A DNA stretch of 53,840 nucleotides from Naasia sp. (GCA_025463675.1 JAODAX010000071.1:1-53840), one strand, 5' to 3'; positions 35,801-43,133 are shown, counted from the stretch's first letter. The notes: generated by a model not told the origin, from the sequence alone. Numbers and translations are program-made.

Positions 35801-36237
35801 GCGCGCACCACCAGGGTGGAGGTCGCGGTCACGACGTGCTCGCCGCCGGCGTCGCGGATGTCCGACTCGGCGGTGACCATCGCATTGCCGCCGAGGGTCC
35901 TGACGCTCGTCACGGTGAGGCGGGCCGTCAGCTCGTCGCCGGCGACGATCGGCCGGCTGAAGCTGAAGCGCTGATCCCCGTGCACGACCCGAGCGAAGTC
36001 GATCCCCGCGTCCTCGTCGGCGAGCAGCTGCGCGAGCGTGTGCTCCTGGACGACCACCGCGAACGTTGGCGGGGCGACGACATCGGCGAAGCCCGCGGCC
36101 CGCGCGGCCTCCGGGTCGAGACTGCGAGGGTCGGCGGCGAGGACGGCGCGCGCGAACTCGCGGACCGTCTCGCGGCCGACCAGGTACGGCTCCGTCGGCG
36201 GGTAGGTGCGTCCGGCGAGCTCGGGGTTCACTGCCAC
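35797..36237 (-). CDS. MaoC-like dehydratase, HadA-like subunit (FAS1-type domain)
   Basis: This 146-aa hot-dog protein carries the N-terminal dehydratase domain: 'YPPTEPYLVGRETVREFARAV' (family start), 'VVAPPTFAVVVQEHTL' and 'VVHGDQRFSFSRPIVAGDEL'. It lacks the catalytic Asp/His pair of HadB and serves in substrate binding in the known complex. The start is GTG 36237, 6 nt after a TAGACT box on the minus strand, so the mRNA is probably leaderless. Confidence 0.88.
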   Translation of the reverse strand: MAVNPELAGRTYPPTEPYLVGRETVREFARAVLAADPRSLDPEAARAAGFADVVAPPTFAVVVQEHTLAQLLADEDAGIDFARVVHGDQRFSFSRPIVAGDELTARLTVTSVRTLGGNAMVTAESDIRDAGGEHVVTATSTLVVRA

Positions 36238-36243
36238 CCGGTC

Positions 36244-36249
36244 AGTCTA
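36244..36249 (-). promoter_or_regulatory. -10 box of a leaderless promoter (HadA operon)
   Basis: On the minus strand TAGACT stands 6 nt before the GTG start at 36237. This decides between the two GTG codons at 36237 and 36231 in favour of the first. No ribosome binding site is present. Confidence 0.6.
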
Positions 36250-36296
36250 TTTGCGGCCCCGACGGCGGTTGGACGGCGCATCTCCCCGGGCAACGC

Positions 36297-36333
36297 GAGA
36301 GCCCCCGGGCGCGTGGTGCGCTCGGGGGCTCTC
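36297..36333. terminator. Strong hairpin downstream of the 27-codon gene
   Basis: A 16-bp stem with a single G-T pair (arms 36297-36312 and 36318-36333) and a 5-nt loop follows the small gene at 36356-36439 by 22 bp. It separates that gene from the HadA promoter. No U-run is present. Confidence 0.75.
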
Positions 36334-36355
36334 TGCGTGTGTTTGTGGGCTGCGG

Positions 36356-36439
36356 TTACTGGCAGCTCTCGCACTGCAGCAGGTCCATCGGGTCAACCGG
36401 AACCGCGTATCCCCCGACGCTGTCGTTGTCGAAATCCAT
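36356..36439 (-). CDS. 27-aa peptide ending in CxxCQ, unknown function
   Basis: A short gene reads from ATG 36439 to TAA. The peptide begins MDFDNDSVGGYAV, is acidic, and ends LLQCESCQ with a CxxC pair two residues from its C-terminus. Support for expression is unusually complete: GGGGAG about 7 nt before the start, a clear promoter 57 bp upstream with a palindromic operator, and a terminator 22 bp after the stop. I do not recognise the family. A RiPP-type precursor, a metal- or thiol-sensing leader peptide, or a small redox or metal protein are the options suggested by its size and Cys tail. It is transcribed toward the HadA operon but is separated from it by the hairpin. Confidence 0.75.
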   Translation of the reverse strand: MDFDNDSVGGYAVPVDPMDLLQCESCQ

Positions 36440-36496
36440 GAGCCATCTCCCCTTCGGACGTGCTGTGTGCTGTGATCCACCTTGCGGCGGGTCTCC

Positions 36497-36540
36497 ACTA
36501 TATACCGGTAATGACAGGGGTGTCATTACTCAACATGTTG
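36497..36540 (-). promoter_or_regulatory. Promoter with palindromic operator of the 27-codon gene
   Basis: On the minus strand the -35 is ATGACA (36521-36526), the spacer 18 nt and the -10 TATAGT (36497-36502). A perfect inverted repeat, GTAATGACA-N4-TGTCATTAC (36508-36529), covers the -35 and most of the spacer, which is the layout of a repressor site. A second perfect palindrome, CAACATGTTG (36531-36540), lies directly next to it. I cannot assign the binding protein. Confidence 0.75.
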
Positions 36541-36646
36541 TGTCGCGGGGGTGTTTCGTGCCCCCAGTTTAGGTGGCACCGCTGACATCGTCCACGGCAG
36601 CCTCTAGGCTGGCGCGCGCCGCCCGGAACGCGTCGGAAGGGGGCCG

Positions 36647-38389
36647 GTGAACGCCTCGAACCCCCTCGGTCCTGCGCCGTTTCCGCCCGGCCGGCAGTTC
36701 GCGGTGACGTGGGCCGTGGAGCGCCAGTTCGGCGGCATGACGGCCGCAATGCTGCGGCGCTCCCAGGCCATCGCCGAGGCGACGAGCCAACGCGTCGACA
36801 TCCTCACCTTCGACGTCCGCGACGACTACGCGGCGGTGGCGGCGCACCTGCGCGACGGCGGACGCCTCCCCGACGCCCTCCGCCTGCGCAACCTGTGGGA
36901 CGAACTGGCCGACGGCGCTCCGGACGCACCGACCCCGCCGCCGCCGCGGACTCTGTCCGCGTTCGACCCGCTGCCTCCCTCGCCCGCCCGGACGGCGACG
37001 CGCGTCGGCGCGGACGGCACGCTGCTGCAGCTCGACCGCCGGCGGACCGACGGCACTCTCGCGGTGTCGGACCGCCGCGACGCCGCCCAGCGGGGCACGC
37101 CGGGCGGACGGTCGATCGTGCTGTGCGACGCGGCCGGCGAGCCGCTCGGCGGCTTCCGCCGTGCCCGTGACCTGTACGCGTGGTGGCTGGACGCCGTCAT
37201 CGGCGATACCGAGTCCTTCCTGCTGATCGACAGCAAGACGACCGCAGCGAGGCTGCTCGGCTACCGCAACCCTCGCGCGACCCGCGTGCACATCATGCAC
37301 AGCTCGCACCTGGCGGGCGACAGCCGACCGTTCGGCTTGGTGAAGGATGCCCGGCGGTCGGTGCTGACGAACCTGGAGGATTTCGACTCGGTCGTCATCC
37401 TGTCGGAGCGCCAGCGCGCCGACCTGCATCGCATGCTCGGCCCGGCGGACAACCTCGACGTCGTGCCGAACGCGGCGGCACCGCTCGGCCCGGTGCCGCC
37501 GGCGGAGCGCGATCCGGGGCTGGGCGTCGTCGTCGCGCAGCTGGAGGACCGCAAGCGGATCGACCACGCGGTGCGCGCCGTGGCCGCCGCCCGCCGCGCC
37601 GGCGCGGAGGTGCGGCTGGACGTGTACGGGGACGGGGCGCCCCGGGCCGAACTGGAGCGGCTCGCAGAGGACTGCGGGGCCGCCGACGCAATCCGCTTCC
37701 TCGGCTTCCACGCGGACGCCGCGGAGAGCTTCACCCGCGCGTCCTTCTTCCTGCTGACGAGCACGACCGAAGGCTTCCCGCTGGTCCTCGTCGAGGGCAT
37801 GGCGCGCGGCTGTATCCCGCTCGCCTACGACATCCCCTACGGCCCGGCGGACATCATCGACCCCGGCACGAACGGCGTCCTGGTGCCCTCGGGCGACGTC
37901 GGGGCACTCGCGTCCGCGATCGCGGACGTCGCCGGGCGGGCCGACACGGCCGCGCTACGGGCGGCCGCGGCACGGGCGGCCGAGGCGTACACGGACGATG
38001 CGGTGCTGCGCCGCTGGGCCCAGGTCCTCGCGGAGTCGCGCCGGCGGCGGGACTCGACGGGCCGCCGCTTCACGGTCGCCGTCCGGGCAGCGGAGGTCGA
38101 CCGCTCGGGCACCCGGACCACCGCCACCGTGGACTTCACCCTCGCCGGGATCGACGTGGCGCCCTCCGCGGTGCGCGCCGCGATCGGCCTGTCCGGCGCT
38201 TCGGCAGACGGTCCCGTCGAGGTGCGCGCGGAAGGTTCGGTGCGCCGCACGCTCCGGCGGGGGGTGTGGCGGGCGAGCGTCCGGTTCGACCGACCGGCCA
38301 CCGCGTGGATCCCGCTCGAGCTGCCGCTCAGCGCGACCCTCGACCTCCGCGCGAACGGACGGACGCTGCGCGTCCCGCTCGGCACCTGA
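36647..38389 (+). CDS. Glycosyltransferase, teichoic-acid type (GT4 fold)
   Basis: This 580-aa protein has 'FAVTWAVERQFGGMTAAMLRR' near the start (Gly-rich acceptor loop) and, in the second half, the GT4 donor block 'LTSTTEGFPLVLVEGMARGC' followed by 'PYGPADIIDPGTNGVLVPSG'. This resembles poly(glycerol-phosphate) alpha-glucosyltransferases (TagE-like) and similar wall-polymer enzymes. Residues after about 480 form a beta-rich C-terminal domain. GTG 36647 has GGAAGGGGG upstream, and a TAGGCT box lies at 36605-36610. It is a single gene divergent from the 27-codon gene. Donor and acceptor are not known. Confidence 0.8.
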   Translation: MNASNPLGPAPFPPGRQFAVTWAVERQFGGMTAAMLRRSQAIAEATSQRVDILTFDVRDDYAAVAAHLRDGGRLPDALRLRNLWDELADGAPDAPTPPPPRTLSAFDPLPPSPARTATRVGADGTLLQLDRRRTDGTLAVSDRRDAAQRGTPGGRSIVLCDAAGEPLGGFRRARDLYAWWLDAVIGDTESFLLIDSKTTAARLLGYRNPRATRVHIMHSSHLAGDSRPFGLVKDARRSVLTNLEDFDSVVILSERQRADLHRMLGPADNLDVVPNAAAPLGPVPPAERDPGLGVVVAQLEDRKRIDHAVRAVAAARRAGAEVRLDVYGDGAPRAELERLAEDCGAADAIRFLGFHADAAESFTRASFFLLTSTTEGFPLVLVEGMARGCIPLAYDIPYGPADIIDPGTNGVLVPSGDVGALASAIADVAGRADTAALRAAAARAAEAYTDDAVLRRWAQVLAESRRRRDSTGRRFTVAVRAAEVDRSGTRTTATVDFTLAGIDVAPSAVRAAIGLSGASADGPVEVRAEGSVRRTLRRGVWRASVRFDRPATAWIPLELPLSATLDLRANGRTLRVPLGT

Positions 38390-38432
38390 CGCGAGGGGGT
38401 AGCGGACCGCGGCCGCCATCAACCGGTCGGTG

Positions 38433-38631
38433 GATGCGTTTTCCGGCCGCCGGCCGCACACGGCTCACCGTCCGCGACGACGGCACCGGCTTCGACCCGG
38501 CGACGCGGGCCGCCGGCTTCTGGCTCACCGGGATGCGCGACCGGCTCGCTCGCCGACGGCGCCCGTCGATCGCGAGCGGCCCGGGCGGCACGACCCTCAC
38601 CGTCGAGCTGCCGCACCCGGTGCGCGCGTGA
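38433..38631 (+). pseudogene. C-terminal fragment of a NarX-type histidine kinase
   Basis: Only the end of the ATPase domain remains: 'LTVRDDGTGFDPATRAAGF' (G1 box), 'LTGMRDRLARR' (G2 region) and 'GPGGTTLTVELP'. The dimerisation and sensor parts and any start codon are missing. Its stop overlaps a GTG that begins a response-regulator fragment (GTGA), as in an intact LuxR-type two-component operon. It is a deletion remnant. Confidence 0.8.
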
Positions 38632-38744
38632 CCGCCCCGTTGCGGGTCGTCGTCGCCGACGACCATCCGATCGTGCGCGGCGGCATCGTCGCGTTCCTCC
38701 AGTCGGAGCCGGACCTCGCCGTCGCCGGCGAGGCCGCGGACGGC
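38628..38744 (+). pseudogene. N-terminal fragment of a LuxR-type response regulator
   Basis: The first 39 codons read like a NarL-family receiver: 'LRVVVADDHPIVRGGIVAFL' and 'AVAGEAADGE'. The homology stops abruptly and the frame runs on into the start of a DUF2834-like sequence, so a deletion has joined two unrelated genes. The phospho-acceptor Asp, the rest of the receiver and the DNA-binding domain are gone. Confidence 0.8.
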
Positions 38745-39072
38745 GAGAAGGAGCCGGAGCTGGAGCTGGAGCTCGGCCGGGTCGGCACGTGGACGTTCAC
38801 CGTGAGCGCGATCCTCGAGCGCCGCGACTTCTTCGGTGAGCGGGCCGGCCGTCTCCTCGCTCACGGTGGACCTGCTGGTCGTGGCAATCGCGGGCAGCGT
38901 CCTCATCGCCGTCGAGGCGAAGCGGCTCGGAATGCGCTTCGCCTGGCTCTACATCCTCGGCTCGGCGCTCACCGCGTTCGCCGTCACCTTCCCGCTCTTC
39001 CTCGCCCTGCGCGAGCGGAGGCTCGCCGCGCTGCGGACGGCGGTCGCTGCCGACGGCGCATCGGGCGGCTGA
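38745..39072 (+). pseudogene. DUF2834 membrane protein, damaged 5' part
   Basis: The second half, from GTG 38836, is an intact-looking frame of 78 aa with 'VDLLVVAIAGSVLIAVEAKR' and 'GSALTAFAVTFPLFLALRER', two TM helices as in DUF2834 proteins. The first helix region, 'GRVGTWTFTVSAILERRDFF', lies upstream in another frame, the one continuous with the response-regulator fragment. The gene has thus lost its own start and a few bases at about 38836. A short protein from GTG 38836 could still be made; its function is unknown. Confidence 0.6.
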
Positions 39073-39118
39073 GCGCCACCCCTCGCGGCGGACCCGCGGG
39101 CCCGACACGATGGGACCC

Positions 39119-39292
39119 ATGCATGAGGTGAAGCTCGAGCCAGCAGACGGCGGTCCTATCCGTCTCCACGTCGACGATCTCGCGGACACCCTCGAGCACG
39201 AGGGCCGCACGTATCGGAGGGTGGGCGCCGCCGACTCCCCGTCCGGGGAGCCCGCGATCTACGTGTACGAGGAGCAGGAAGCACCGCACTGA
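39119..39292 (+). CDS. Small hypothetical protein, 57 aa
   Basis: This frame from ATG 39119 encodes an acidic protein with 'LHVDDLADTLEHEGRTYRRV' and 'PAIYVYEEQEAPH'. The codon third positions are GC-rich as in neighbouring genes. An in-frame ATG at 39110 is possible; CACGAT 7 nt before 39119 looks like a poor leaderless -10. I do not recognise a family; the pattern suggests a small beta-strand protein. Confidence 0.55.
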   Translation: MHEVKLEPADGGPIRLHVDDLADTLEHEGRTYRRVGAADSPSGEPAIYVYEEQEAPH

Positions 39293-39329
39293 GACCCGTC
39301 AGCTGAGGCCGTCGCACAGGAGATCCACG

Positions 39330-39542
39330 ATGCGCTCAGCCGGCATCCCGATCACGACGGTCCCGTTCGGCGGCCCCTTGGCGCGGACGTTCACCTCCAC
39401 GGATCCCGACGGCTACCGCATCGCACGGCACGACCGCGCTTGGCCACCGATCGCCGCTGCCGAAGTTTTCACCGCCGTGATACTGGAGAATCGACAGACC
39501 GTCGCCGAAACGACTTCTCACTGGTCTACATTCTTCCAATGA
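39330..39542 (+). pseudogene. VOC (glyoxalase/bleomycin-resistance) C-terminal fragment
   Basis: The first 36 codons include 'RTFTSTDPDGYRIARHDR', which matches the last strand of VOC-superfamily proteins. The rest of the domain is missing and the frame then drifts into unrelated residues up to a stop at 39540-39542. AGGAGA lies before ATG 39330, so a 70-aa product might be made, but it could not form the paired betaalphabetabetabeta modules of the family. Confidence 0.5.
39527..39532 (+). promoter_or_regulatory. -10 box of a leaderless promoter
   Basis: TACATT stands 6 nt before ATG 39539, in the TANNNT-N6-start layout seen at several other genes in this window. Confidence 0.5.
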
Positions 39543-39823
39543 CACTCTTCCGCGATGCCGACACCGCCCGCCCCCAGTCGGCCGAGGACGACAGCGTCGT
39601 CCTCAACGTGCAGGTGCGCGTGACTCCGTCGGAGGACCTGCGGGATGGTCTGCCCACCTCCCAAGGGGTCGTGAAGATGAGCGAGCCCGAAGCGGTGGCC
39701 ACCGCCGTGGCCGTCGCGGTCGCGGACGCCCCGTTCGAGGAGAACCACGTGCCTCTGGAGAACGCCGAGATCTCGCTCGGCGCAGTCACCGTCTCGACGG
39801 CGGGACCCGAGCGGCTCGGCTGA
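39539..39823 (+). CDS. Hypothetical protein, 94 aa
   Basis: The frame from ATG 39539 encodes an acidic protein with 'DDSVVLNVQVRVTPSEDLRD' and an Ala/Val-rich segment 'EAVATAVAVAVADAP'. No TM helix or signal is evident. It has a leaderless-type promoter and a perfect 15-bp terminator, so it is very likely a real one-gene unit. I do not recognise the family. Confidence 0.65.
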   Translation: MTLFRDADTARPQSAEDDSVVLNVQVRVTPSEDLRDGLPTSQGVVKMSEPEAVATAVAVAVADAPFEENHVPLENAEISLGAVTVSTAGPERLG

Positions 39824-39840
39824 ACCGGATCGTCCAGTAA

Positions 39841-39873
39841 CGCGAGAGGCCCGCCGATGGCGGGCCTCTCGCG
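39841..39873. terminator. Perfect 15-bp hairpin after the 94-aa gene
   Basis: Arms CGCGAGAGGCCCGCC (39841-39855) and its exact complement (39859-39873) with a GAT loop lie 18 bp after the stop codon. No U-run follows. Confidence 0.8.
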
Positions 39874-39959
39874 TGCGTAGCGGGGCGGCCGGGACTCGAT
39901 CCCCGGCGCACGCCGGGGGCCCACCGCGGATACGGGAACAGATCAGCCGGCGCTACGCA
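39874..39959 (-). other. tRNA-Met-like remnant framed by a 9-bp inverted repeat
   Basis: On the minus strand the segment ends like the tRNA-Met gene next to it: a T-arm CCGGG-GATCGAG-TCCCGG and then CCCCGCTACGC. The 5' half cannot be folded into D and anticodon arms, so it is not a working tRNA. TGCGTAGCG (39874-39882) is repeated inverted at 39951-39959 and again directly at 39990-39998 in the tRNA-Met 3' end. It looks like a partial duplication of the tRNA 3' end. Confidence 0.55.
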
Positions 39960-39961
39960 TG

Positions 39962-39983
39962 AAAAAGGCCCCTGACGGGGCCT
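39962..39983 (-). terminator. Rho-independent terminator of the tRNA-Thr/tRNA-Met unit
   Basis: On the minus strand a 7-bp stem AGGCCCC-GTCA-GGGGCCT is followed by TTTT, 11 bp after the tRNA-Met 3' end. It is a classical intrinsic terminator. Confidence 0.85.
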
Positions 39984-39993
39984 GTTCCATGCG

Positions 39994-40067
39994 TAGCGGG
40001 GGCGGGACTCGAACCCGCGACACCACGATTATGAGCCGTGTGCTCTAACCACCTGAGCTACCCCGCC
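39994..40067 (-). tRNA. tRNA-Met (anticodon CAT, elongator)
   Basis: The 74-nt cloverleaf has acceptor GGCGGGG pairing with CCCCGCT plus discriminator A, anticodon loop CTCATAA on stem CACGG/TCGTG, and T-arm GCGGG-TTCGAGT-CCCGC. It begins with a G1-T pair and lacks the three G-C pairs next to the anticodon that mark the initiator, so it is the elongator (or possibly the Ile-lysidine type, which shares CAT). CCA is not encoded. Confidence 0.93.
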
Positions 40068-40098
40068 GCGGCTCCGCCGGCGATGCCTGCGGAGTTCG

Positions 40099-40170
40099 AG
40101 CCCCGAAAGGGGATTGAACCCTTGACCTTCTCCTTACCATGGAGATGCTCTACCACTGAGCTATCGGGGC
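40099..40170 (-). tRNA. tRNA-Thr (anticodon GGT)
   Basis: The 72-nt cloverleaf has acceptor GCCCCGA/TCGGGGC plus discriminator T, D-arm AGCTCAGTGGTAGAGC, anticodon loop ATGGTAA on stem TCTCC/GGAGA, and T-arm with GGTTCAATCC. It precedes tRNA-Met by 31 bp on the same strand; both share the terminator at 39962-39983. Confidence 0.96.
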
Positions 40171-40265
40171 GCTTCGAGGCGACCGGCCAGAGCCGTCCCC
40201 CTCGGGCACCAGAAGACAATAGCACCTCGCACCGGGCGGCATTCGCCCCTCCCGGGCCCCCTCAT

Positions 40266-40271
40266 TAGGGT
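40266..40271 (+). promoter_or_regulatory. -10 box deciding the alpha-glucosidase start
   Basis: TAGGGT stands 7 nt before GTG 40279. The first in-frame GTG, at 40270, lies inside this box and is therefore not the start. Confidence 0.55.
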
Positions 40272-40278
40272 GGACCGG

Positions 40279-42042
40279 GTGACCCTCAGCCTGCCGCCCG
40301 AGTCCGAGCACACCGCCACCGGGACCCCTCCCGAGAACGATCCCGGCCTGGATCCGGTGGCCACCCGACCCGCCGACGAGTGGTGGCGCTCGGCCGTCAT
40401 CTACCAGATCTACCCGCGCTCGTTCGCGGACGCCGACGGCGACGGCGTCGGAGACCTGGCCGGCATCACCGACCGCCTCGAGGCTCTGCCCGAACTGGGC
40501 GTCGATGCCATCTGGCTGTCGCCCTTCTACGTCTCCCCGCAGCGCGACGCCGGCTACGACGTCGCCGATTACCGCGACGTCGACCCCGTCTTCGGCACCC
40601 TCGACGACTTCGACCGGATGGCCGCCCGCGCCCACGAGCTGGGCCTCAAGGTGATCGTCGACCTGGTGCCGAACCACACCTCGTCGGATCACGTCTGGTT
40701 CCAGGCGGCACTCGCGGCGCCGGAAGGCGGCCCCGAGCGCGGGCGCTACATCTTCCGCGACGGCAAGGGTCCAGGCGGCGACGAGCCGCCCAACAACTGG
40801 GAGTCGGTCTTCGGCGGCCGCGCCTGGACCCGGGTGACACGTCCGGACGGCACGCCGGGGCAGTGGTACCTGCACTTGTTCGACGCCAGCCAGCCCGACC
40901 TCGACTGGGACAACCCCGAAGTGCATGAGGAGTTCCTCGACGTGCTCCGGTTCTGGCTCGACCGCGGCGTCGACGGGTTCCGGGTCGACGTGGCTCACGG
41001 CCTCGCCAAGGTGGAGGGCCTGCCCGACTACACCAAGCCCGCGACCGGCGGCTCCATGGGCGGGGCGTCCTTCCCGCTCGAACCCGAGCTCGAGGCCGAC
41101 ACGCAGCACCCGAGCCCGCCCTACTGGGCGCAGGAGGGCGTGCACGACATCTTCCGCGAATGGCGTCGGGTGCTCGACGAGTACGAGGGCGACCGGATCC
41201 TCGTCGCCGAGGCATGGGTGGAGCCGCTCCGGAAGCTCGCCGACTGGGTGCGACCCGACGAGATGCACCAGGCCTTCAACTTCAGCTATCTCATGACGCC
41301 GTGGAGCGCTCCGGCCCTGCGGACGGTGATCGACGAGTCGCTGGACGCGTTCGGCAGCGTCGGCGCACCGAGCACCTGGGTGTTGTCCAACCACGACGTG
41401 GTGCGCCACGCATCCCGGCTCGCCCTCACCGCGGAGAACCCGCAGGGCGCCGGCCTCGGCCCCGACAGCCCCGGGCAGCCGGACCCGGTGCTGGGCCTCC
41501 GCCGGGCGCGGGCGGCGACGCTGCTGATGCTGTCGCTGCCGGGCAGCGCCTACATCTACCAGGGCGAAGAGCTGGGCCTGCCCGAGGTCATCGACATCCC
41601 TGGCGACGCCCGGCAGGACCCCACCTGGTTCCGCACCGACTTCGAGAAGTACGGCCGAGACGGCTGCCGGGTGCCCATCCCGTGGGAGGGGGACGCGCCC
41701 GCCTACGGCTTCAACGGGACCGGGCAGAGCTGGCTCCCGCAGCCGGCTGACTGGGCGCCGCTCGCCCGGGACGCGCAGCTCGGCGCCGACTCGACCCTCG
41801 AGCTCTACCGGCGCACCCTCGAGCTGCGCCGCGCGCACGGCCTCGGCACCGGCTCGGTGGAATGGCTGGACGGGTACGGCACCGACGTCGTGGCCTACCG
41901 CAACGGCGACGTGACGATCATCGCGAACGTCGGCGAGACTCCGGTGGAGCTGCCGGTCGGCGAGGTGCTGGTGGCGAGCGAGCCGACCGCGGAGGCGGCC
42001 CTGCCCGCCGACACCACCGTCTGGCTGCGCGTCCGCGAGTAG
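40279..42042 (+). CDS. Alpha-glucosidase, GH13 family
   Basis: This 587-aa cytoplasmic enzyme of the oligo-1,6-glucosidase/alpha-glucosidase group has the start 'WWRSAVIYQIYPRSFADADG', region I 'DLVPNHTSSDH', region II 'DGFRVDVAHGLAK' with the nucleophile Asp, region III 'ILVAEAWVEP' with the acid Glu, and region IV 'LSNHDVVRH'. The C-terminal beta domain ends 'PADTTVWLRVRE'. It releases glucose from malto- or isomalto-oligosaccharides or similar alpha-glucosides; linkage preference cannot be read from sequence. GTG 40279 is fixed by the leaderless promoter. Confidence 0.92.
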   Translation: MTLSLPPESEHTATGTPPENDPGLDPVATRPADEWWRSAVIYQIYPRSFADADGDGVGDLAGITDRLEALPELGVDAIWLSPFYVSPQRDAGYDVADYRDVDPVFGTLDDFDRMAARAHELGLKVIVDLVPNHTSSDHVWFQAALAAPEGGPERGRYIFRDGKGPGGDEPPNNWESVFGGRAWTRVTRPDGTPGQWYLHLFDASQPDLDWDNPEVHEEFLDVLRFWLDRGVDGFRVDVAHGLAKVEGLPDYTKPATGGSMGGASFPLEPELEADTQHPSPPYWAQEGVHDIFREWRRVLDEYEGDRILVAEAWVEPLRKLADWVRPDEMHQAFNFSYLMTPWSAPALRTVIDESLDAFGSVGAPSTWVLSNHDVVRHASRLALTAENPQGAGLGPDSPGQPDPVLGLRRARAATLLMLSLPGSAYIYQGEELGLPEVIDIPGDARQDPTWFRTDFEKYGRDGCRVPIPWEGDAPAYGFNGTGQSWLPQPADWAPLARDAQLGADSTLELYRRTLELRRAHGLGTGSVEWLDGYGTDVVAYRNGDVTIIANVGETPVELPVGEVLVASEPTAEAALPADTTVWLRVRE

Positions 42043-42068
42043 TCGCGCGCCCGCCGGTCGGCGCGGCG

Positions 42069-43067
42069 TCAGCCCGTGTGCGCCTCGAGCCAGGCGACGG
42101 GATCGACGTTGGTGGTGCCGCCCTCCCGGATCTCGAAGTGCAGATGCGGGCCGAACGCGAACCCGGTGTCGCCCGTCGTGCCGACCAGCTGGCCGACGTG
42201 CACGGTCTCGCCCGGAGCCATGGCGATCGAGCCGAATTCGAGGTGGCAGTAGACGCTGGAGACCAGCCGCCCGTCGATGTGGTGATCGATGATCACGTGC
42301 ACCCCGAGCCCGCTGTCCGATTCCTCCACGTAGCGGACGGTCCCGGCGGCGATGGCCTGGATGGGCGCGCCGCGGCCGGGCAGGAAGTCGACGCCGCGGT
42401 GCATGGTCACCCCACAGGTGTCGCAGAGCACGCGAGGACCGAACTGGTCGGTCATCGGCACGCCGATCGCGATCGGCCACTGGATCTTCCAGGACGGGTC
42501 GTTGTAGAAGGCGGCACCGCGTCCGGCGCTGATCGCCTTGAGCTTCTCGCGCAGTGACGTGACGGTGTACTCGTCGCGGTCGATGGGGATGTCGGCGCCG
42601 CCGCTCACGATGCCGAGCTCCTGCGGCTGCACAGCGGTCATCGTGCGGAAGCTGGGCGCGCTGGCGGCCGCGATGTCGGCCGGAGTCAGCAGCGAGACGG
42701 CCGGGATGCTGGTCACCAGCGTGATGGCGAATACGGCCGCGATGGTGAGAAAGGTGAGCACCGAGCGACCGGCCGAGCGGCCGCGCCGCGGTAGGCGCGG
42801 AGTGCGCGGAGCGGCGCCGCCGGATGCGGGACGGGCCGGCAACCGGGGTGCGGCCCGAAGGCGGGGCGGGACCGTCGGCGCCGGGCGCGCGGCGGGCGGA
42901 AGCACCGGGACGGGAGGGGCGGGCGGCGCCGATGGCAGACGCACGTGCGCAACGGGGGCGGTCGCCGGCACCTCGCGCCGATCCGCCGAGGCCCTTGGGG
43001 CACCGGCAGCGCCGCGCTCCTCGATGAGCAGGGCGCGTCGGCGGGGGGAAGGAGGAGTCTCGTCCAT
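42069..43067 (-). CDS. M23-family peptidase, membrane-anchored (first)
   Basis: This 332-aa protein has a Pro/Arg/Ala-rich cytoplasmic N-terminus, one TM helix near residues 103-125 ('VLTFLTIAAVFAITLVTSI') and an extracellular LytM domain. Metal ligands are seen in 'MHRGVDFLPG' (HxxxD) and 'GPHLHFEIR' (HxH). It should cut peptidoglycan cross-bridges or act as an activator of amidases. A second, similar gene lies just upstream, so the pair arose by duplication. ATG 43067 has only a weak ribosome binding site. Confidence 0.9.
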   Translation of the reverse strand: MDETPPSPRRRALLIEERGAAGAPRASADRREVPATAPVAHVRLPSAPPAPPVPVLPPAARPAPTVPPRLRAAPRLPARPASGGAAPRTPRLPRRGRSAGRSVLTFLTIAAVFAITLVTSIPAVSLLTPADIAAASAPSFRTMTAVQPQELGIVSGGADIPIDRDEYTVTSLREKLKAISAGRGAAFYNDPSWKIQWPIAIGVPMTDQFGPRVLCDTCGVTMHRGVDFLPGRGAPIQAIAAGTVRYVEESDSGLGVHVIIDHHIDGRLVSSVYCHLEFGSIAMAPGETVHVGQLVGTTGDTGFAFGPHLHFEIREGGTTNVDPVAWLEAHTG

Positions 43068-43133
43068 GGTGGCCTGGCGAGCGTCACACTATGGCCGGGA
43101 TTCCCGGCTGGGGCGGAAGCCGCCCCGCGAGTC

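Noticed and set aside
39874-39959. A functional third tRNA at the tRNA-Met/tRNA-Thr locus
   Set aside because: Only the T-arm and 3' acceptor strand look like tRNA; D-arm, anticodon arm and 5' acceptor strand do not fold.
40270-40278. GTG 40270 as start of the alpha-glucosidase
   Set aside because: This codon overlaps the TAGGGT -10 box; GTG 40279 lies at the correct distance for a leaderless start.
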